64,000 bases of DNA from Thermoplasmatota archaeon (lineage in GTDB: Archaea > Thermoplasmatota > Thermoplasmata > Thermoplasmatales > Thermoplasmataceae): positions 1 through 64,000 of the forward strand of contig JAMDBT010000027.1 of assembly GCA_023487205.1 (NCBI GenBank). The letters run 5' to 3'. The position numbers were made by a program, and so were the translations under genes. Shown piece after piece: positions 17,311 to 26,203 of this stretch (position 1 is the first letter of the stretch; every line of letters starts with the position of its first letter). The notes below the pieces were generated by a model. The model was not told the origin of the DNA, ran no database searches, and saw nothing but the letters and a program-made list of their open reading frames with translations.

Positions 17311-17448
17311 TCACTGAGTGGCGCGTTTTTTTACAATTCCAAGGTCCAGGTCTGGGTCCGTGTTGTGCTTGAATTTGTCATCCTGCACTGAAAGTGTTAC
17401 TGCCTCAATTTGTTCTCCACCAGAGCAAAGACCAACAATCCTAAACAC
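17311..17448 (-). CDS. possible small protein of 45 residues
   Basis: A GTG at 17448 begins a 45-codon frame (MFRIVGLCSGGEQIEAV onward) ending in a charged KKRATQ tail at TGA 17313. The sequence has protein-like composition, with alternating hydrophobic and polar residues and an acidic DPDLDLG segment, unlike random translation. It lies 59 nt upstream of the carbonic anhydrase-like gene on the same strand. No family is recognised and no strong ribosome-binding site is present; a TTG four codons upstream is another possible start. Confidence 0.4.
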   Translation of the reverse strand: MFRIVGLCSGGEQIEAVTLSVQDDKFKHNTDPDLDLGIVKKRATQ

Positions 17449-17540
17449 GAACGTTAACAAGCGGGCAAGTAGAACCCTCCTGCATCCTATTATTCCACAA
17501 GCGTAGGTACACGTAAGATAACTGCCTTATATTCGCTTGA

Positions 17541-19208
17541 ATGATTATCCATGACATGCCTTATTTTCTTGAAGATGAGGAAAGCGTTAATAGAGAATTC
17601 AGGAAGATTCCGGATGGAAGCACCATAGTGATCTCCGGATTCAACATTTCCACTGCGCCGGAATACCTGATGGTTGAACTTTACAGGTCATTCAGGGATC
17701 ACGGCCACCCAAAAGGATTGTTTCTTGAATCGGACTCTCTTCCCGGATCTCCCGGGAGAGGGATAGATCTCATTTCTGAACAAATAGCGAAAAATTCTGA
17801 TGACGGATTCATCGAAGGAGTGTTAGTACCCTTTCTCGGCTGGTCTAAGAATCTGCAGAAACTTGTGGCTACCAATGCCATTTCCGCGTATACATGCAGC
17901 ATTGGATCTGTTTCGCACCTCTTGCGAGAGATGTCTGCCGGAAGGCCCGGCCTGTTGACAACCGTCGGGCTGAATACGTTCATGGACCCCAGGAATGACG
18001 GTCCGGCTCTGAACGACAGGGCTAGGGAAGAACAGAAGATTACTTCCGAGATTGTCAGGATAAGGGGCAGGGACTTCATTTTCCTCACAGCTCCTAAACC
18101 CACGGTTGGATTCATCAGGGGAACCACCGCAGACGAAATGGGGAACATCAGCATGGAGAAGGAGGGGATTTATGGATCAGTATTCACGATGGCTCAAGCA
18201 ACTAAGGCTGCGCCCGAAAGAGGCAAAGTATTCTGCCAAGTCGAAAGAGTTGCGCGCTTCGGGTCCATCAATCCCAAGGCGGTACACGTGCCGGGCCCGC
18301 TGATTGATTACGTAACGGTCGCTCCTGAAAAGTACACATGGCAAACCGGTTCCATAGAGTTTGATCCCAGGATATCTGGGGGAATCATTCCACCCAGGGC
18401 AAGAAATAGAACCTCCAAGATTACGCTTGACGCCAGGTCCGTAGTGCAGAGAAGGGCAGCTATAGAAATCGCGTCAAGGATCAGGAAACTGAAGAGGCCC
18501 ATTATAGCTAACTTCGGAGTCGGGATTCCTGCGGAAGTCCCCGCAGTCCTGGACATGGAAGGAGTTTCCGATCTGGTATACTCGACCGTCGAGGCTGGTC
18601 CCTGGGGAGGTATCCCCCTTTCAGGCGAAGATTTCGGCGTGTCAGTTGGCCCCTTCGCCATAATTCCTCTTCCCGATCAATTCAACCTGTACGAGGGGGG
18701 AATGTTTGACCTTGCAGTGCTTGGATTCATGCAGGTGGGAAAGAATGGCGATGTCAACCCCTCCATGCTCCCTGGAAAAATTACAGGCCCTGGAGGTTTT
18801 CCCTCCATCTCCACCGGATCTCCATTCCTCATTTTTGCGGGGATGTTTACCGCTGGACACGCGGATATATCCGTGAAGAATGGACTGCTTACGATAGCAA
18901 AGGATGGCACTGAAAGCAAATTTGTGAATAATGTATACAAAGTCCTGTTTCGTGGAGATTCAGCCATGACTCACGGGAAAGAAGTCATCTTCATCACCGA
19001 AAGGGCCGTTTTCAGACTGGAGAACGGGGGGTTGGTTCTTACCGAGATAGCCCCGGGCGTTGACCTTCAGAAAGACGTGCTGGAAAAAATGGAATTTGAT
19101 CCCGGGATATCGGATCCCATCGGGAGGATGAGCCCTGAAATATTCCAGCCAAGGCGGATGCGGCTGAGTTCAACCGTTTCCAGGGTCCACAATGGTCTAT
19201 TCTCCTGA
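17541..19208 (+). CDS. family I CoA-transferase (acetate/propionate CoA-transferase-like)
   Basis: A 555-residue protein with both halves of a family I CoA-transferase fused, as in YdiF and propionate CoA-transferase. The C-terminal half holds the nucleophile E351 in STVEAGPWGG, preceded by ANFGVGIPAEV, the glycine-rich CoA-binding turn. It moves CoA between short acyl groups, via a glutamyl-CoA intermediate. The acyl donor and acceptor are not evident. It stands alone, with a possible small gene on the other strand upstream. Confidence 0.85.
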   Translation: MIIHDMPYFLEDEESVNREFRKIPDGSTIVISGFNISTAPEYLMVELYRSFRDHGHPKGLFLESDSLPGSPGRGIDLISEQIAKNSDDGFIEGVLVPFLGWSKNLQKLVATNAISAYTCSIGSVSHLLREMSAGRPGLLTTVGLNTFMDPRNDGPALNDRAREEQKITSEIVRIRGRDFIFLTAPKPTVGFIRGTTADEMGNISMEKEGIYGSVFTMAQATKAAPERGKVFCQVERVARFGSINPKAVHVPGPLIDYVTVAPEKYTWQTGSIEFDPRISGGIIPPRARNRTSKITLDARSVVQRRAAIEIASRIRKLKRPIIANFGVGIPAEVPAVLDMEGVSDLVYSTVEAGPWGGIPLSGEDFGVSVGPFAIIPLPDQFNLYEGGMFDLAVLGFMQVGKNGDVNPSMLPGKITGPGGFPSISTGSPFLIFAGMFTAGHADISVKNGLLTIAKDGTESKFVNNVYKVLFRGDSAMTHGKEVIFITERAVFRLENGGLVLTEIAPGVDLQKDVLEKMEFDPGISDPIGRMSPEIFQPRRMRLSSTVSRVHNGLFS

Positions 19209-19282
19209 AATCCATTATATTGATTCGCGTGTGAGATGCAGTGCTATTATTCTGGGGTGCGTCCACTCGTCCGATCAGAAAT

Positions 19283-20110
19283 CTATGCTCCGCCGATTGA
19301 CACAATCAGGTCGGTCAGGAATCCCAAAGTGATTCCAGTGAAAATTCCGCCCATTAGTCTCCCTCCGGGCAAGGAACCCTCGATAGACCTGTACATCACC
19401 AGTGTCACATAAATGAGAGCTCCCGCTGCAAAGGAGAGGAACAGTATCTTTGCAATATCCGATGCCCAGAAAGACCCAATAACGGTGCCCAGGAATGTTG
19501 GCCCCCCTCCGACGAGACCGGCATAAAGCAGGAACCTATTGCTAGGGGTCTCTGACTGCTTAACCAACGGACCCATAATCCCGAAACCCTCCGTTGAATT
19601 GTGTAAACCGAACCCTATCACCAGAACAAGAGCCAGGGAGATCGCGCCTGATGCAAAGGAATTCCCGATTGCCAACCCTTCTCCAAAATTATGGGCGCCT
19701 ATCCCGACTGCAATCATCATGGAGAATCTGTACGGATCAGTAGAGACACGGCTGCCCGGAACACCGTTTCCGTTCCTCGATGGCATGGAAACGTAATGTC
19801 TCTCGTATGCAGACAGGCCGAGGACTCCGAACCCCAATCCGGCAAAGAATACCAGAAGATACTCAATAGCGGTGCCTGGCGACCCCCCCGACGCAGCATA
19901 TGCCAGTACAGAATTCTCCACAAGACTCCAGGAATTGCTTAACACATCATAGATCAGGAAAATGAGGATTCCGGTCGCGATCGCGCTCAGGACGTATCTT
20001 GTCTGGCTCTTCATAATTCTGATCTTGGACGCAGCAAGCCCGAAATATATGGTAAATCCGGCTATCGCACCAAGTCCCACGATGGTGGCGAAACTGACCA
20101 ATAAGATCAC
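19283..20110 (-). CDS. ZIP-family divalent metal transporter
   Basis: A 275-residue protein with about eight membrane segments. Two metal-site signatures of ZIP proteins are clear: HNFGEGLAIG in transmembrane segment 4 and HNSTEGFGI in segment 5. A His- and Arg-containing loop (YERHYVSMPSRNGNG) separates segments 3 and 4. It would import zinc, iron or manganese. The start is a GTG at 20110. A DtxR-type operator lies 40 nt upstream of that start (20151-20164), so metal-dependent repression is likely. Confidence 0.9.
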   Translation of the reverse strand: MILLVSFATIVGLGAIAGFTIYFGLAASKIRIMKSQTRYVLSAIATGILIFLIYDVLSNSWSLVENSVLAYAASGGSPGTAIEYLLVFFAGLGFGVLGLSAYERHYVSMPSRNGNGVPGSRVSTDPYRFSMMIAVGIGAHNFGEGLAIGNSFASGAISLALVLVIGFGLHNSTEGFGIMGPLVKQSETPSNRFLLYAGLVGGGPTFLGTVIGSFWASDIAKILFLSFAAGALIYVTLVMYRSIEGSLPGGRLMGGIFTGITLGFLTDLIVSIGGA

Positions 20111-20150
20111 CTAAAACATGCTAGAATTACGCGTTGTATTGGCATCTAAT

Positions 20151-20164
20151 TTAGGTCAGCCTAA
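20151..20164. promoter_or_regulatory. DtxR/IdeR/MntR-type operator upstream of the ZIP transporter
   Basis: TTAGGTCAGCCTAA is a near-perfect dyad (TTAGG and CCTAA arms) and closely matches the TTAGGTTAGCCTAA-like core bound by DtxR/IdeR-family metalloregulators. It sits between the ZIP gene and purB, 41 nt from the ZIP start codon, where a bound repressor would block that promoter. The regulator gene itself is not in the window. Confidence 0.6.
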
Positions 20165-20266
20165 TGATATACTTGAATGTTATCAACATGATCCCGCGAC
20201 AATAGCCGATTGCACGCGATTTGATCCTAATCCTAGATGAAGCATTTTCATCTTGTAACCAAGGAT

Positions 20267-20283
20267 GGTAATTGATTATTACC
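20267..20283. promoter_or_regulatory. 6-bp inverted repeat upstream of purB
   Basis: GGTAAT and ATTACC flank a 5-nt spacer and end 22 nt before the purB start codon, overlapping the place where a TATA box and transcription start should be. It could be an operator; the evidence is position and symmetry only. Confidence 0.3.
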
Positions 20284-20304
20284 GATTAAGCAATACTCCA
20301 AAGC

Positions 20305-21678
20305 ATGAGCGTATCCCCCCTCGAATACAGGTACGGAAGGGAGAAGATCAAGAACATCTTTTCAGAGAAAAGCCGGCTCGAATACATGCTCAGGGTTGAA
20401 GGAGTCATCGCGCGTTTCCAGGGGGAACTCGGGATAATTCCTGTTGAAGCTGCACAGTTGATATCAAAATCGGTCACAGGAGGAAGAGTTTCGCTTGCCC
20501 GGGTAAAGGAGATCGAGAAGAGCACGAAGCACGACGTTATGGCCATAGTAAACGCTCTCACAGAAGTCTCCGGCGATGGGGGTTCATTTGTCCACTACGG
20601 GATCACCTCCCAGGATGTGAATGACACCGCAACCGCTTTGCAGCTGCGTGATTTTAATCGCTATTTTCGTGAAGACATCATCGATATGGTCATCACTCTT
20701 TCCTCGCTCGTGGCCAGGTACAAGGATACGCCCATGGTTGGAAGGACACATGGCCAGCATGCAAGTCCTATCACCTTCGGTCTGAAGCTCGCGGTATTCC
20801 TTGCGGAAATGATCAGACATCTTGAAAGACTGGATGAGTCCTCAAGACGGGTGCTTGTTGCCAAAGTAATGGGACCGGTTGGAACCGGCGCATCCCTGGG
20901 AACAAAGGCCCTGCAGCTTCAGAAGAAAGTCGCTGACAACCTTTCCCTGGGAATTGAAGAAGCAGCTACTCAAGTGGTTCTGCGTGACAGATATGTTGAA
21001 TTCTTGCAGGTGCTGGCCAACATCGCAGCGTCCCTGGAAAAGTTCTCGACTGAGATCAGGAATCTTCAGAGGCCGGAGATCGGCGAAGTTAGTGAGCACT
21101 TTACTGAGCAGTCACAGGTAGGGTCCAGCGCAATGCCCAGCAAGGTAAATCCGGTTGATTCGGAAAACGTCTCCAGCCTTGCCAGATTCATCCGAACGCT
21201 GGTGACCCCGGAACTGGAAGCTGCAGTAATGTGGCATGAACGGGATCTTGCGAACAGTGCACTTGAAAGATTTACGATTCCGTACTCGTGCATTCTTTCC
21301 GATCACATTCTTGACAAGATGAATGGGATATTCGCCTCGATTATGGTGGACGACCGCAGGATGCTGAAGAATTTGCTTGACGACGATTTCTGCATGTCGG
21401 AGAGTGTTGTTTTGCTTCTCGTGAAGAACGGGTTCGGAAGGCAGCAGGCTCATGAGGCGGTAAGGAAAGCTTCGGTGGAAGCCAGGAAAGCTGGATCAGG
21501 GCTTAAGCAGTACATTCTTTCATCCTCCGTTTTCTCAATGATTCCCAGAAACGACATAGACGTGGCTTTCGATCCGAGAGGGTTCCTTGGATCCGCCAGG
21601 ATCATCTGTGAAAACGTAATCAAGATGGCATCGAATGTCACTGAGACGGCACGGAGGGTGGGAACAAGTGGATACTGA
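20305..21678 (+). CDS. purB: adenylosuccinate lyase
   Basis: A 457-residue member of the fumarase/aspartase superfamily. The signature loop GSSAMPSKVNPVDSEN is present at about residues 273-288, with the upstream VGRTHGQHASP catalytic-His stretch and HYGITSQDVNDT near residue 95. It acts twice in purine synthesis, on SAICAR and on adenylosuccinate. The downstream gene starts within its last codons, so the two are probably translated together. Confidence 0.95.
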   Translation: MSVSPLEYRYGREKIKNIFSEKSRLEYMLRVEGVIARFQGELGIIPVEAAQLISKSVTGGRVSLARVKEIEKSTKHDVMAIVNALTEVSGDGGSFVHYGITSQDVNDTATALQLRDFNRYFREDIIDMVITLSSLVARYKDTPMVGRTHGQHASPITFGLKLAVFLAEMIRHLERLDESSRRVLVAKVMGPVGTGASLGTKALQLQKKVADNLSLGIEEAATQVVLRDRYVEFLQVLANIAASLEKFSTEIRNLQRPEIGEVSEHFTEQSQVGSSAMPSKVNPVDSENVSSLARFIRTLVTPELEAAVMWHERDLANSALERFTIPYSCILSDHILDKMNGIFASIMVDDRRMLKNLLDDDFCMSESVVLLLVKNGFGRQQAHEAVRKASVEARKAGSGLKQYILSSSVFSMIPRNDIDVAFDPRGFLGSARIICENVIKMASNVTETARRVGTSGY

Positions 21679-22258
21679 TGAACCAAAGCACATCTGGTCA
21701 GATCTTATAACGAAATACCTCGGATCGAGAAGCGACTCAATTGCGGGAATAAGACAGGCGCTGCTGGATGGTGGGGAAAACGTCCACAGGCTGGTTTTGA
21801 CTGGATACCTTAACGCACTGGTGGACATGGGAGTCCTTCATCAGACAGTCGTCAGGCCCTCCAGGATATTTTCCACAGAGCTTCCGTCAAGAATGGACAT
21901 ATACGCAGCCGTCGGCGCTGCATGCGCCCAGTCAGATATACCGGAGCAGGCGGACGCTGCACTTATGACACTTTATTTTCTTTTCGAGAGACCGGTATTC
22001 ATGCGGGAAATTGAAAGGTGCCAGGTTGGATTTCCGAGAAACTACAACTCCGTACAGTCACCCATGCGTGTGACGTACATTGAGAAACTGGGAGAGGTGG
22101 GAGTCAAGATCCCTGTGAACAACGCACTGATAGAACCAACCGAGAAGGGGCCCACCAACATTTTGTTCAGGGCTCTCAGGGACCTGAACCTGAAATCATT
22201 TGAACTTCAGAAGTTCCCCGTTTATTCCGGCAGGACCAGGCAGACCACACTTTATTGA
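21668..22258 (+). CDS. conserved hypothetical protein, possibly with winged-helix segment
   Basis: 196 residues from a GTG at 21668, which is preceded at good distance by GGAGGGTGGG; an ATG at 21635 is also in frame but lies deeper in purB. Residues 20-70 (SIAGIRQALLDGGENVHRL, then LNALVDMGVLHQTVV) have the pattern of a helical bundle or winged helix. The rest includes a short hydrophobic segment near residue 100. I do not recognise a family. Overlap with purB suggests co-expression, without showing a role in purine synthesis. Confidence 0.7.
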   Translation: MDTDEPKHIWSDLITKYLGSRSDSIAGIRQALLDGGENVHRLVLTGYLNALVDMGVLHQTVVRPSRIFSTELPSRMDIYAAVGAACAQSDIPEQADAALMTLYFLFERPVFMREIERCQVGFPRNYNSVQSPMRVTYIEKLGEVGVKIPVNNALIEPTEKGPTNILFRALRDLNLKSFELQKFPVYSGRTRQTTLY

Positions 22259-22300
22259 TTCGTCAATGTATATTAGGACATAGTAACTACCGATAAGAAT

Positions 22301-23359
22301 ATGAAGCGAATGGCTGGTGATTCCGCTTTTTCAGGCAGACTTCCCCTGGGTTGCCAGCTTTGTGCAAAGGGAGGGAAGATGGTTCTCTTCATATCCGGTA
22401 TTTGCGATGCGAAGTGTTTCTATTGTCCGCTTTCGGAGAACCGGAAAATGAAGGACGTACTGTATGCAGATGAAATGCCGATCTCCGGGATTCATGGTGC
22501 AATTCAGGAAGCGAGAATGATCGACGCAACCGGTACCGGAATTACCGGCGGTGATCCACTGAAATACTATGAGAGGACATCCGAATACATCTCCGGTCTG
22601 AAGAGTGAGTTCGGCGACAAGCACCACACCCACCTGTACACTATTACGGGGAGCAAGGAAGCCATTGAGGCCGTTGCCCGCGCTGGCCTTGACGAAATAC
22701 GTTTCCACCCTCCAGAGGAGATCTGGCACGTGATGGAAAGATCCGTCTTCAGGGACCGAGTGAAGTGGGCCCGTGACAATAACCTCTCAGTGGGTATTGA
22801 AGTGCCAAGTTTGCCAGATATGCTTGAAGAGACGTCCAAGCTGATCGATTTTGCCAGGAAATACGACCTGGACTTCATTAACCTCAACGAACTGGAATTT
22901 TCAGAGACGAACGCGGGTAATCTGATAGGCCGTGGCTACACCATCAAGAATGACGTCGAATCCGGAGCTACAGGGAGCAGGGATATGGCTTTCAACCTGG
23001 TCAAGGAGAATTCAGACTTTGCTGTTCACTATTGCTCCGCCTCGTTCAAGGACGGAATCCAGATGAGGAACAGGCTCAAGAGAAGGGCAGATAATGTTGC
23101 TCTGCGAACTGACGTAGTAACTGCTGATGGAACCATCATAAGGGGAATCGTGGAGGCGGACGACCTGGATCGAGTTGAATCGATTCTTCTTTCCTCGGGA
23201 GTCCCGGCCAGGTATATTCATAAGAACAGGGCAAGAAAGAGGATCGAATTACCCCCATGGATACTGGAGGATTTGAAAGGGCTCGGTCTTGATGTCTATG
23301 AGGTGGAGGAGTATCCCACGTGGGATTCAATCGAGGTTGAAAGAGTAAAGATCGGTTGA
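22301..23359 (+). CDS. radical SAM protein, uncharacterised archaeal COG2108-like
   Basis: A 352-residue radical SAM enzyme. The cluster motif is GICDAKCFYCPLS (CxxxCxxC, residues 36-43), following another cysteine pair GCQLC at about residues 18-21. GTGITGGDPL is the SAM-binding GGE-like motif. A C-terminal part (from about residue 255) looks like a separate small beta domain. This family is widespread in archaea without an assigned reaction, as far as I know. It stands 40 nt after a gene of unknown function and may be co-transcribed with purB. Confidence 0.85.
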   Translation: MKRMAGDSAFSGRLPLGCQLCAKGGKMVLFISGICDAKCFYCPLSENRKMKDVLYADEMPISGIHGAIQEARMIDATGTGITGGDPLKYYERTSEYISGLKSEFGDKHHTHLYTITGSKEAIEAVARAGLDEIRFHPPEEIWHVMERSVFRDRVKWARDNNLSVGIEVPSLPDMLEETSKLIDFARKYDLDFINLNELEFSETNAGNLIGRGYTIKNDVESGATGSRDMAFNLVKENSDFAVHYCSASFKDGIQMRNRLKRRADNVALRTDVVTADGTIIRGIVEADDLDRVESILLSSGVPARYIHKNRARKRIELPPWILEDLKGLGLDVYEVEEYPTWDSIEVERVKIG

Positions 23360-23464
23360 GTTCCCACTGGCACAACCTGTAGGAATCGGGGAATCATGAT
23401 TCACGATTTGATGACGTTAATCCATGTCTAACCTGTTGGCACAAGCCTGATCCCGGCAAGATTC

Positions 23465-24127
23465 TTACGTGCCCCTCAAGGTCAGAATCCTCAGGCGTTC
23501 GAGTACCAGGTACCCGGACGATCCAGTCCATTTCTTCCGGTTGCTTCCGATCTCAATCTTCCTTCCAGTGACTTCGTAGGAGGTAACAAAGGATTCAAAC
23601 TCTCCTCCTTCCCCGGTCGGGTTGACCCCGTGCTTCTCCCATAGGTTTCGAAGGCGCTGGATATACTCTTCGTCTATTTCGTGACCCAGGTCTTCCTCCG
23701 TAAGTCCCTCCGCGGAAGCAGAAACAATCACTGCGTGGATTCCCCGTCGCAGAAGTTCATTAAGTATGGAAAACTGTGATTTTCTCCACAGCGGGGAGAA
23801 AAGCACAATTCCCGCTTCAGTACATAACCTCTCAATCCTGGTCTTCTGGAATTCAGACGCTACCGCACCTGCCACGCATGCTTCATAGCCCGCGCCCCCA
23901 CACTCCTTGAAGATCTTCTCGAACCTCTCTTCCTGCTCATATGCTGTTTTCAGCCCAAGAAGGCTGGCAGCGAATTCTGAATTCTCTACATTGGGATACT
24001 GAAACATCATTGAATCCTCGTGGGGAAGAATCGTAATGCACAGATCAACATCGAATCCCTGCTCCTGGGCTATGGTGATTGACAGGAACGAGTCTTTTCC
24101 ACCTGAGAATAGTGCGAAGGATTTCAA
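23465..24127 (-). CDS. dph6: diphthine--ammonia ligase
   Basis: A 220-residue PP-loop ATPase (adenine nucleotide alpha hydrolase fold). The PP-loop is FALFSGGKDSFLS at the N-terminus, and the family's GEGGEFESFV motif is at about residue 174, with a central region resembling MJ0570-type proteins. It amidates diphthine on elongation factor 2, the last diphthamide step. With dph5 at 14725 this makes two of the diphthamide genes in the window, not adjacent. Confidence 0.9.
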   Translation of the reverse strand: MKSFALFSGGKDSFLSITIAQEQGFDVDLCITILPHEDSMMFQYPNVENSEFAASLLGLKTAYEQEERFEKIFKECGGAGYEACVAGAVASEFQKTRIERLCTEAGIVLFSPLWRKSQFSILNELLRRGIHAVIVSASAEGLTEEDLGHEIDEEYIQRLRNLWEKHGVNPTGEGGEFESFVTSYEVTGRKIEIGSNRKKWTGSSGYLVLERLRILTLRGT

Positions 24128-24174
24128 TGCGGTAAATATCCGGCAACGGTTTTATAGATTGCTTAAATTGGCGC

Positions 24175-24651
24175 ATGAGTACCATGAATGCAAAAGTTGG
24201 CGAGATGGCACCGGACTTCAGGCTGCTGAACCAAGAGACCAAACACCGCTCACTTTCAGACTACAGGGGAAAGAAGACTGCACTTCTATTCTTTCCTGGC
24301 GCTTTCACCGGTGTGTGCACTAAAGAGATGTGCACCTTCAGGGACAGCATGTCAAAGCTAAATGCGGCAAAGTCAAACGTTGTCGGAATATCTGTGGACA
24401 GTCCGTTTACCCTTGCGCAGTTCAGGAAGGAGAACAACCTGAACTTCGAACTGCTAAGCGACGGGAACCGGGAAACGTCCAGGAAATACGGCGTTCTGGA
24501 TGAGAAGTTTGTTGGCATTGAAGGTTTGTCCGCCTCCAAGAGGTCTGTGTTCATCCTGGACGAGAAAGGGAAGATACTGCACGAATGGATATCCCAGGAT
24601 CCTAAGGTGGAACCTGACTATGATGACGTTCTGAAGAGACTCAACAAGTGA
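24175..24651 (+). CDS. peroxiredoxin (AhpC/TSA, Bcp/AhpE-like)
   Basis: A 158-residue thioredoxin-fold peroxidase. The peroxidatic cysteine lies in FPGAFTGVCTKEMC (Pxxx(T/S)xxC form), with a second Cys four residues on. The conserved Arg appears later in the chain. It reduces hydrogen peroxide and alkyl peroxides with an external thiol donor. TTTATAG about 22 nt before the ATG at 24175 suggests a leaderless transcript; an ATG three codons later is a possible alternative start. Confidence 0.93.
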   Translation: MSTMNAKVGEMAPDFRLLNQETKHRSLSDYRGKKTALLFFPGAFTGVCTKEMCTFRDSMSKLNAAKSNVVGISVDSPFTLAQFRKENNLNFELLSDGNRETSRKYGVLDEKFVGIEGLSASKRSVFILDEKGKILHEWISQDPKVEPDYDDVLKRLNK

Positions 24652-24706
24652 GTCCCCCTTATTTCTATCTCTTTTGCTGATGGTTCATAGCAACTGCGAT
24701 AAGTGA

Positions 24707-24736
24707 ACAGTTAAGACTATCCTGTAGCTTAACTGT
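24707..24736. promoter_or_regulatory. 9-bp inverted repeat upstream of DUF2240 gene
   Basis: ACAGTTAAG (24707-24715) and CTTAACTGT (24728-24736) are exact reverse complements with a 12-nt spacer, ending 7 nt before the ATG at 24744. Its size and place fit a dimeric repressor site or an RNA hairpin in a short leader. No regulator can be named. Confidence 0.4.
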
Positions 24737-24743
24737 AACCCTT

Positions 24744-25199
24744 ATGAAAATAGATCTTGCCAAGCAGGTGATTGCATCCGTCTTCCTTTCAAGAAAAGGG
24801 AAGGACGTCAAGCGCCAGGATTTCGTGCGCGAGCTCGCGTACAAGCAGAACATCCTCAAGGAAGAGCAGGTGAACCTGTTCCTTGACATCTGCGTCAACT
24901 CCGGGATCCTTGCGGAAAGTGAGGAGAAGTTGGCAGCAAACTTCAGCCTTGCAGGCGTTGAAATCCCGCTGGTTTTTGAATTCAAAGCTGAAGAACTCCT
25001 GGTCTCCGATGGCACGTCGCTTATGGACAGGATGCTTGAAGCAGCAGATCAGTCCGGAAAAATATCTGTAGATGAGGCGACGGAAGCTGCCAGACGGCTC
25101 CAGGATTCGATGAAATACATCACCTTTGAAATAGCGCTTTTATGCATAATGAGGGATATGGGAATCGACATTACCACTTTTCTGGAAGAACTGTCCTGA
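24744..25199 (+). CDS. DUF2240-like archaeal protein
   Basis: A 151-residue soluble protein. The N-terminal pattern (helix, then RKGKDVKRQDFVRELAY, then a GILAE turn) and the middle EIPLVFEFKAEELL strand resemble DUF2240, an archaeal family with no assigned function. The C-terminal half is helical and charged. Its stop codon abuts that of the convergent TPR gene. An inverted repeat lies directly upstream. Confidence 0.65.
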   Translation: MKIDLAKQVIASVFLSRKGKDVKRQDFVRELAYKQNILKEEQVNLFLDICVNSGILAESEEKLAANFSLAGVEIPLVFEFKAEELLVSDGTSLMDRMLEAADQSGKISVDEATEAARRLQDSMKYITFEIALLCIMRDMGIDITTFLEELS

Positions 25200-25937
25200 T
25201 CAGGCCTCTCTCAGGCGCTGCGCTATTTTGATGGCTTCCTCAACGTTCTCAAGTTCCATCGCAAGGTCCGAGCCAAGGTCATAAAGATAAGAAAGAGACT
25301 TCCTGAAGTCAGCCCTCTCCTTCTTGTTTGGTATCGATTTGCATACTTGGTCCACCTTGTCCAGAAGTTTGGTTGCGGCTGCAAAGGCACCCTCGGGATC
25401 GGAGTTGGCCCTCATTATCCCGATAAGGCCGTACTGGGCCTCAAAGTAAGTTTCCCAGGCGTTGTCCTTCTCCGCTATTAACGATGCCTCGGCGAATAGT
25501 TTCTGTGCCTCTTTTCTCGTTGAGCTCTTTCCCGAGAGGGAATCAGCCTTGGACATGAGGCTTGTGGCAATAAGGCTACCATCTCCAATCTCCCTGGAAA
25601 GAGACAGAGCAGACTCAAGTGATGAATTCGATGAAGTGGAATCGCCTGCTAGAGAATCAATATAAGCCAGGTTCAGGAGGTCCAGGACTTCCAATTCCTT
25701 CATCCCTATCTTCTTATGTATGTCCAGTGCCCTAACAGCGTATTTCTTAGGATTGTCCATGTTCTTGGAATCCAGGGCTGCGTAGGCCTGGGACATCTTG
25801 TAGAGCAACTCCGCGGTCTGCTCGTCCTCAGAGTCCTTCAGCGAAAGTGCAGACGTATAAGCCCTGACTGCGTCCATGTTCTTTTCTCGAAGCAGGGCCT
25901 GGTCCCCCTGCTTGATCAACTGGTCATACTGATCCAT
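25200..25937 (-). CDS. TPR-like helical repeat protein
   Basis: A 245-residue, all-helical protein. About five pairs of helices with spaced Ala, Tyr, Leu and Gly residues (for example AELLYKMSQAYAALDSKN and EVLDLLNLAYIDSLAGD) fit tetratricopeptide repeats. No signal peptide or membrane segment is seen. Such proteins usually act as scaffolds for protein contacts; no partner is evident from context. CATAAATAGG about 28 nt upstream of the ATG is a likely TATA box. Confidence 0.75.
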   Translation of the reverse strand: MDQYDQLIKQGDQALLREKNMDAVRAYTSALSLKDSEDEQTAELLYKMSQAYAALDSKNMDNPKKYAVRALDIHKKIGMKELEVLDLLNLAYIDSLAGDSTSSNSSLESALSLSREIGDGSLIATSLMSKADSLSGKSSTRKEAQKLFAEASLIAEKDNAWETYFEAQYGLIGIMRANSDPEGAFAAATKLLDKVDQVCKSIPNKKERADFRKSLSYLYDLGSDLAMELENVEEAIKIAQRLREA

Positions 25938-26004
25938 TGGTAAGTCCGGTCAGGATGGGGTGATCCTATTTATGGTATTGTTGGGAGTTTGAGGGAAGCA
26001 GTAA

Positions 26005-26196
26005 AACACATCAGCTTCCGATGGAGTCCGGGTTGAAAATCAGAAGACATTAAGGAAGCAGGAGGATAAACTCAGGAAAAGGCAGATTCAACTATCAAGA
26101 AAGAAGAAAGGATCAAAGAACCGGGAGAAGGCAAGGATAAAAGTTTCAAGGTTACAATTTAAAAAAAATTCCAAACCGCAGGACCGGACTGTCTTT
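26005..26196 (+). pseudogene. internal tnpB fragment (IS605-type relic)
   Basis: One frame reads DGVRVENQKTLRKQEDKL, then RQIQLSRKKKGSKNREKARI, matching the basic helical segment in the middle of TnpB proteins (between the start of the RuvC-like domain and its later motifs). There is no start codon, and both flanks lose similarity, so this is a scrap of about 64 codons between the TPR and HMG-CoA reductase genes. No end hairpin was found beside it. Confidence 0.8.
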
Positions 26197-26203
26197 ACCC
26201 GGG

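Noticed and set aside
23370-23450. GGCACAA motifs and a GAATCATGATTC palindrome after the radical SAM gene
   Set aside because: The matches are short and imperfectly arranged between convergent genes, so they were not called as a repeat element.
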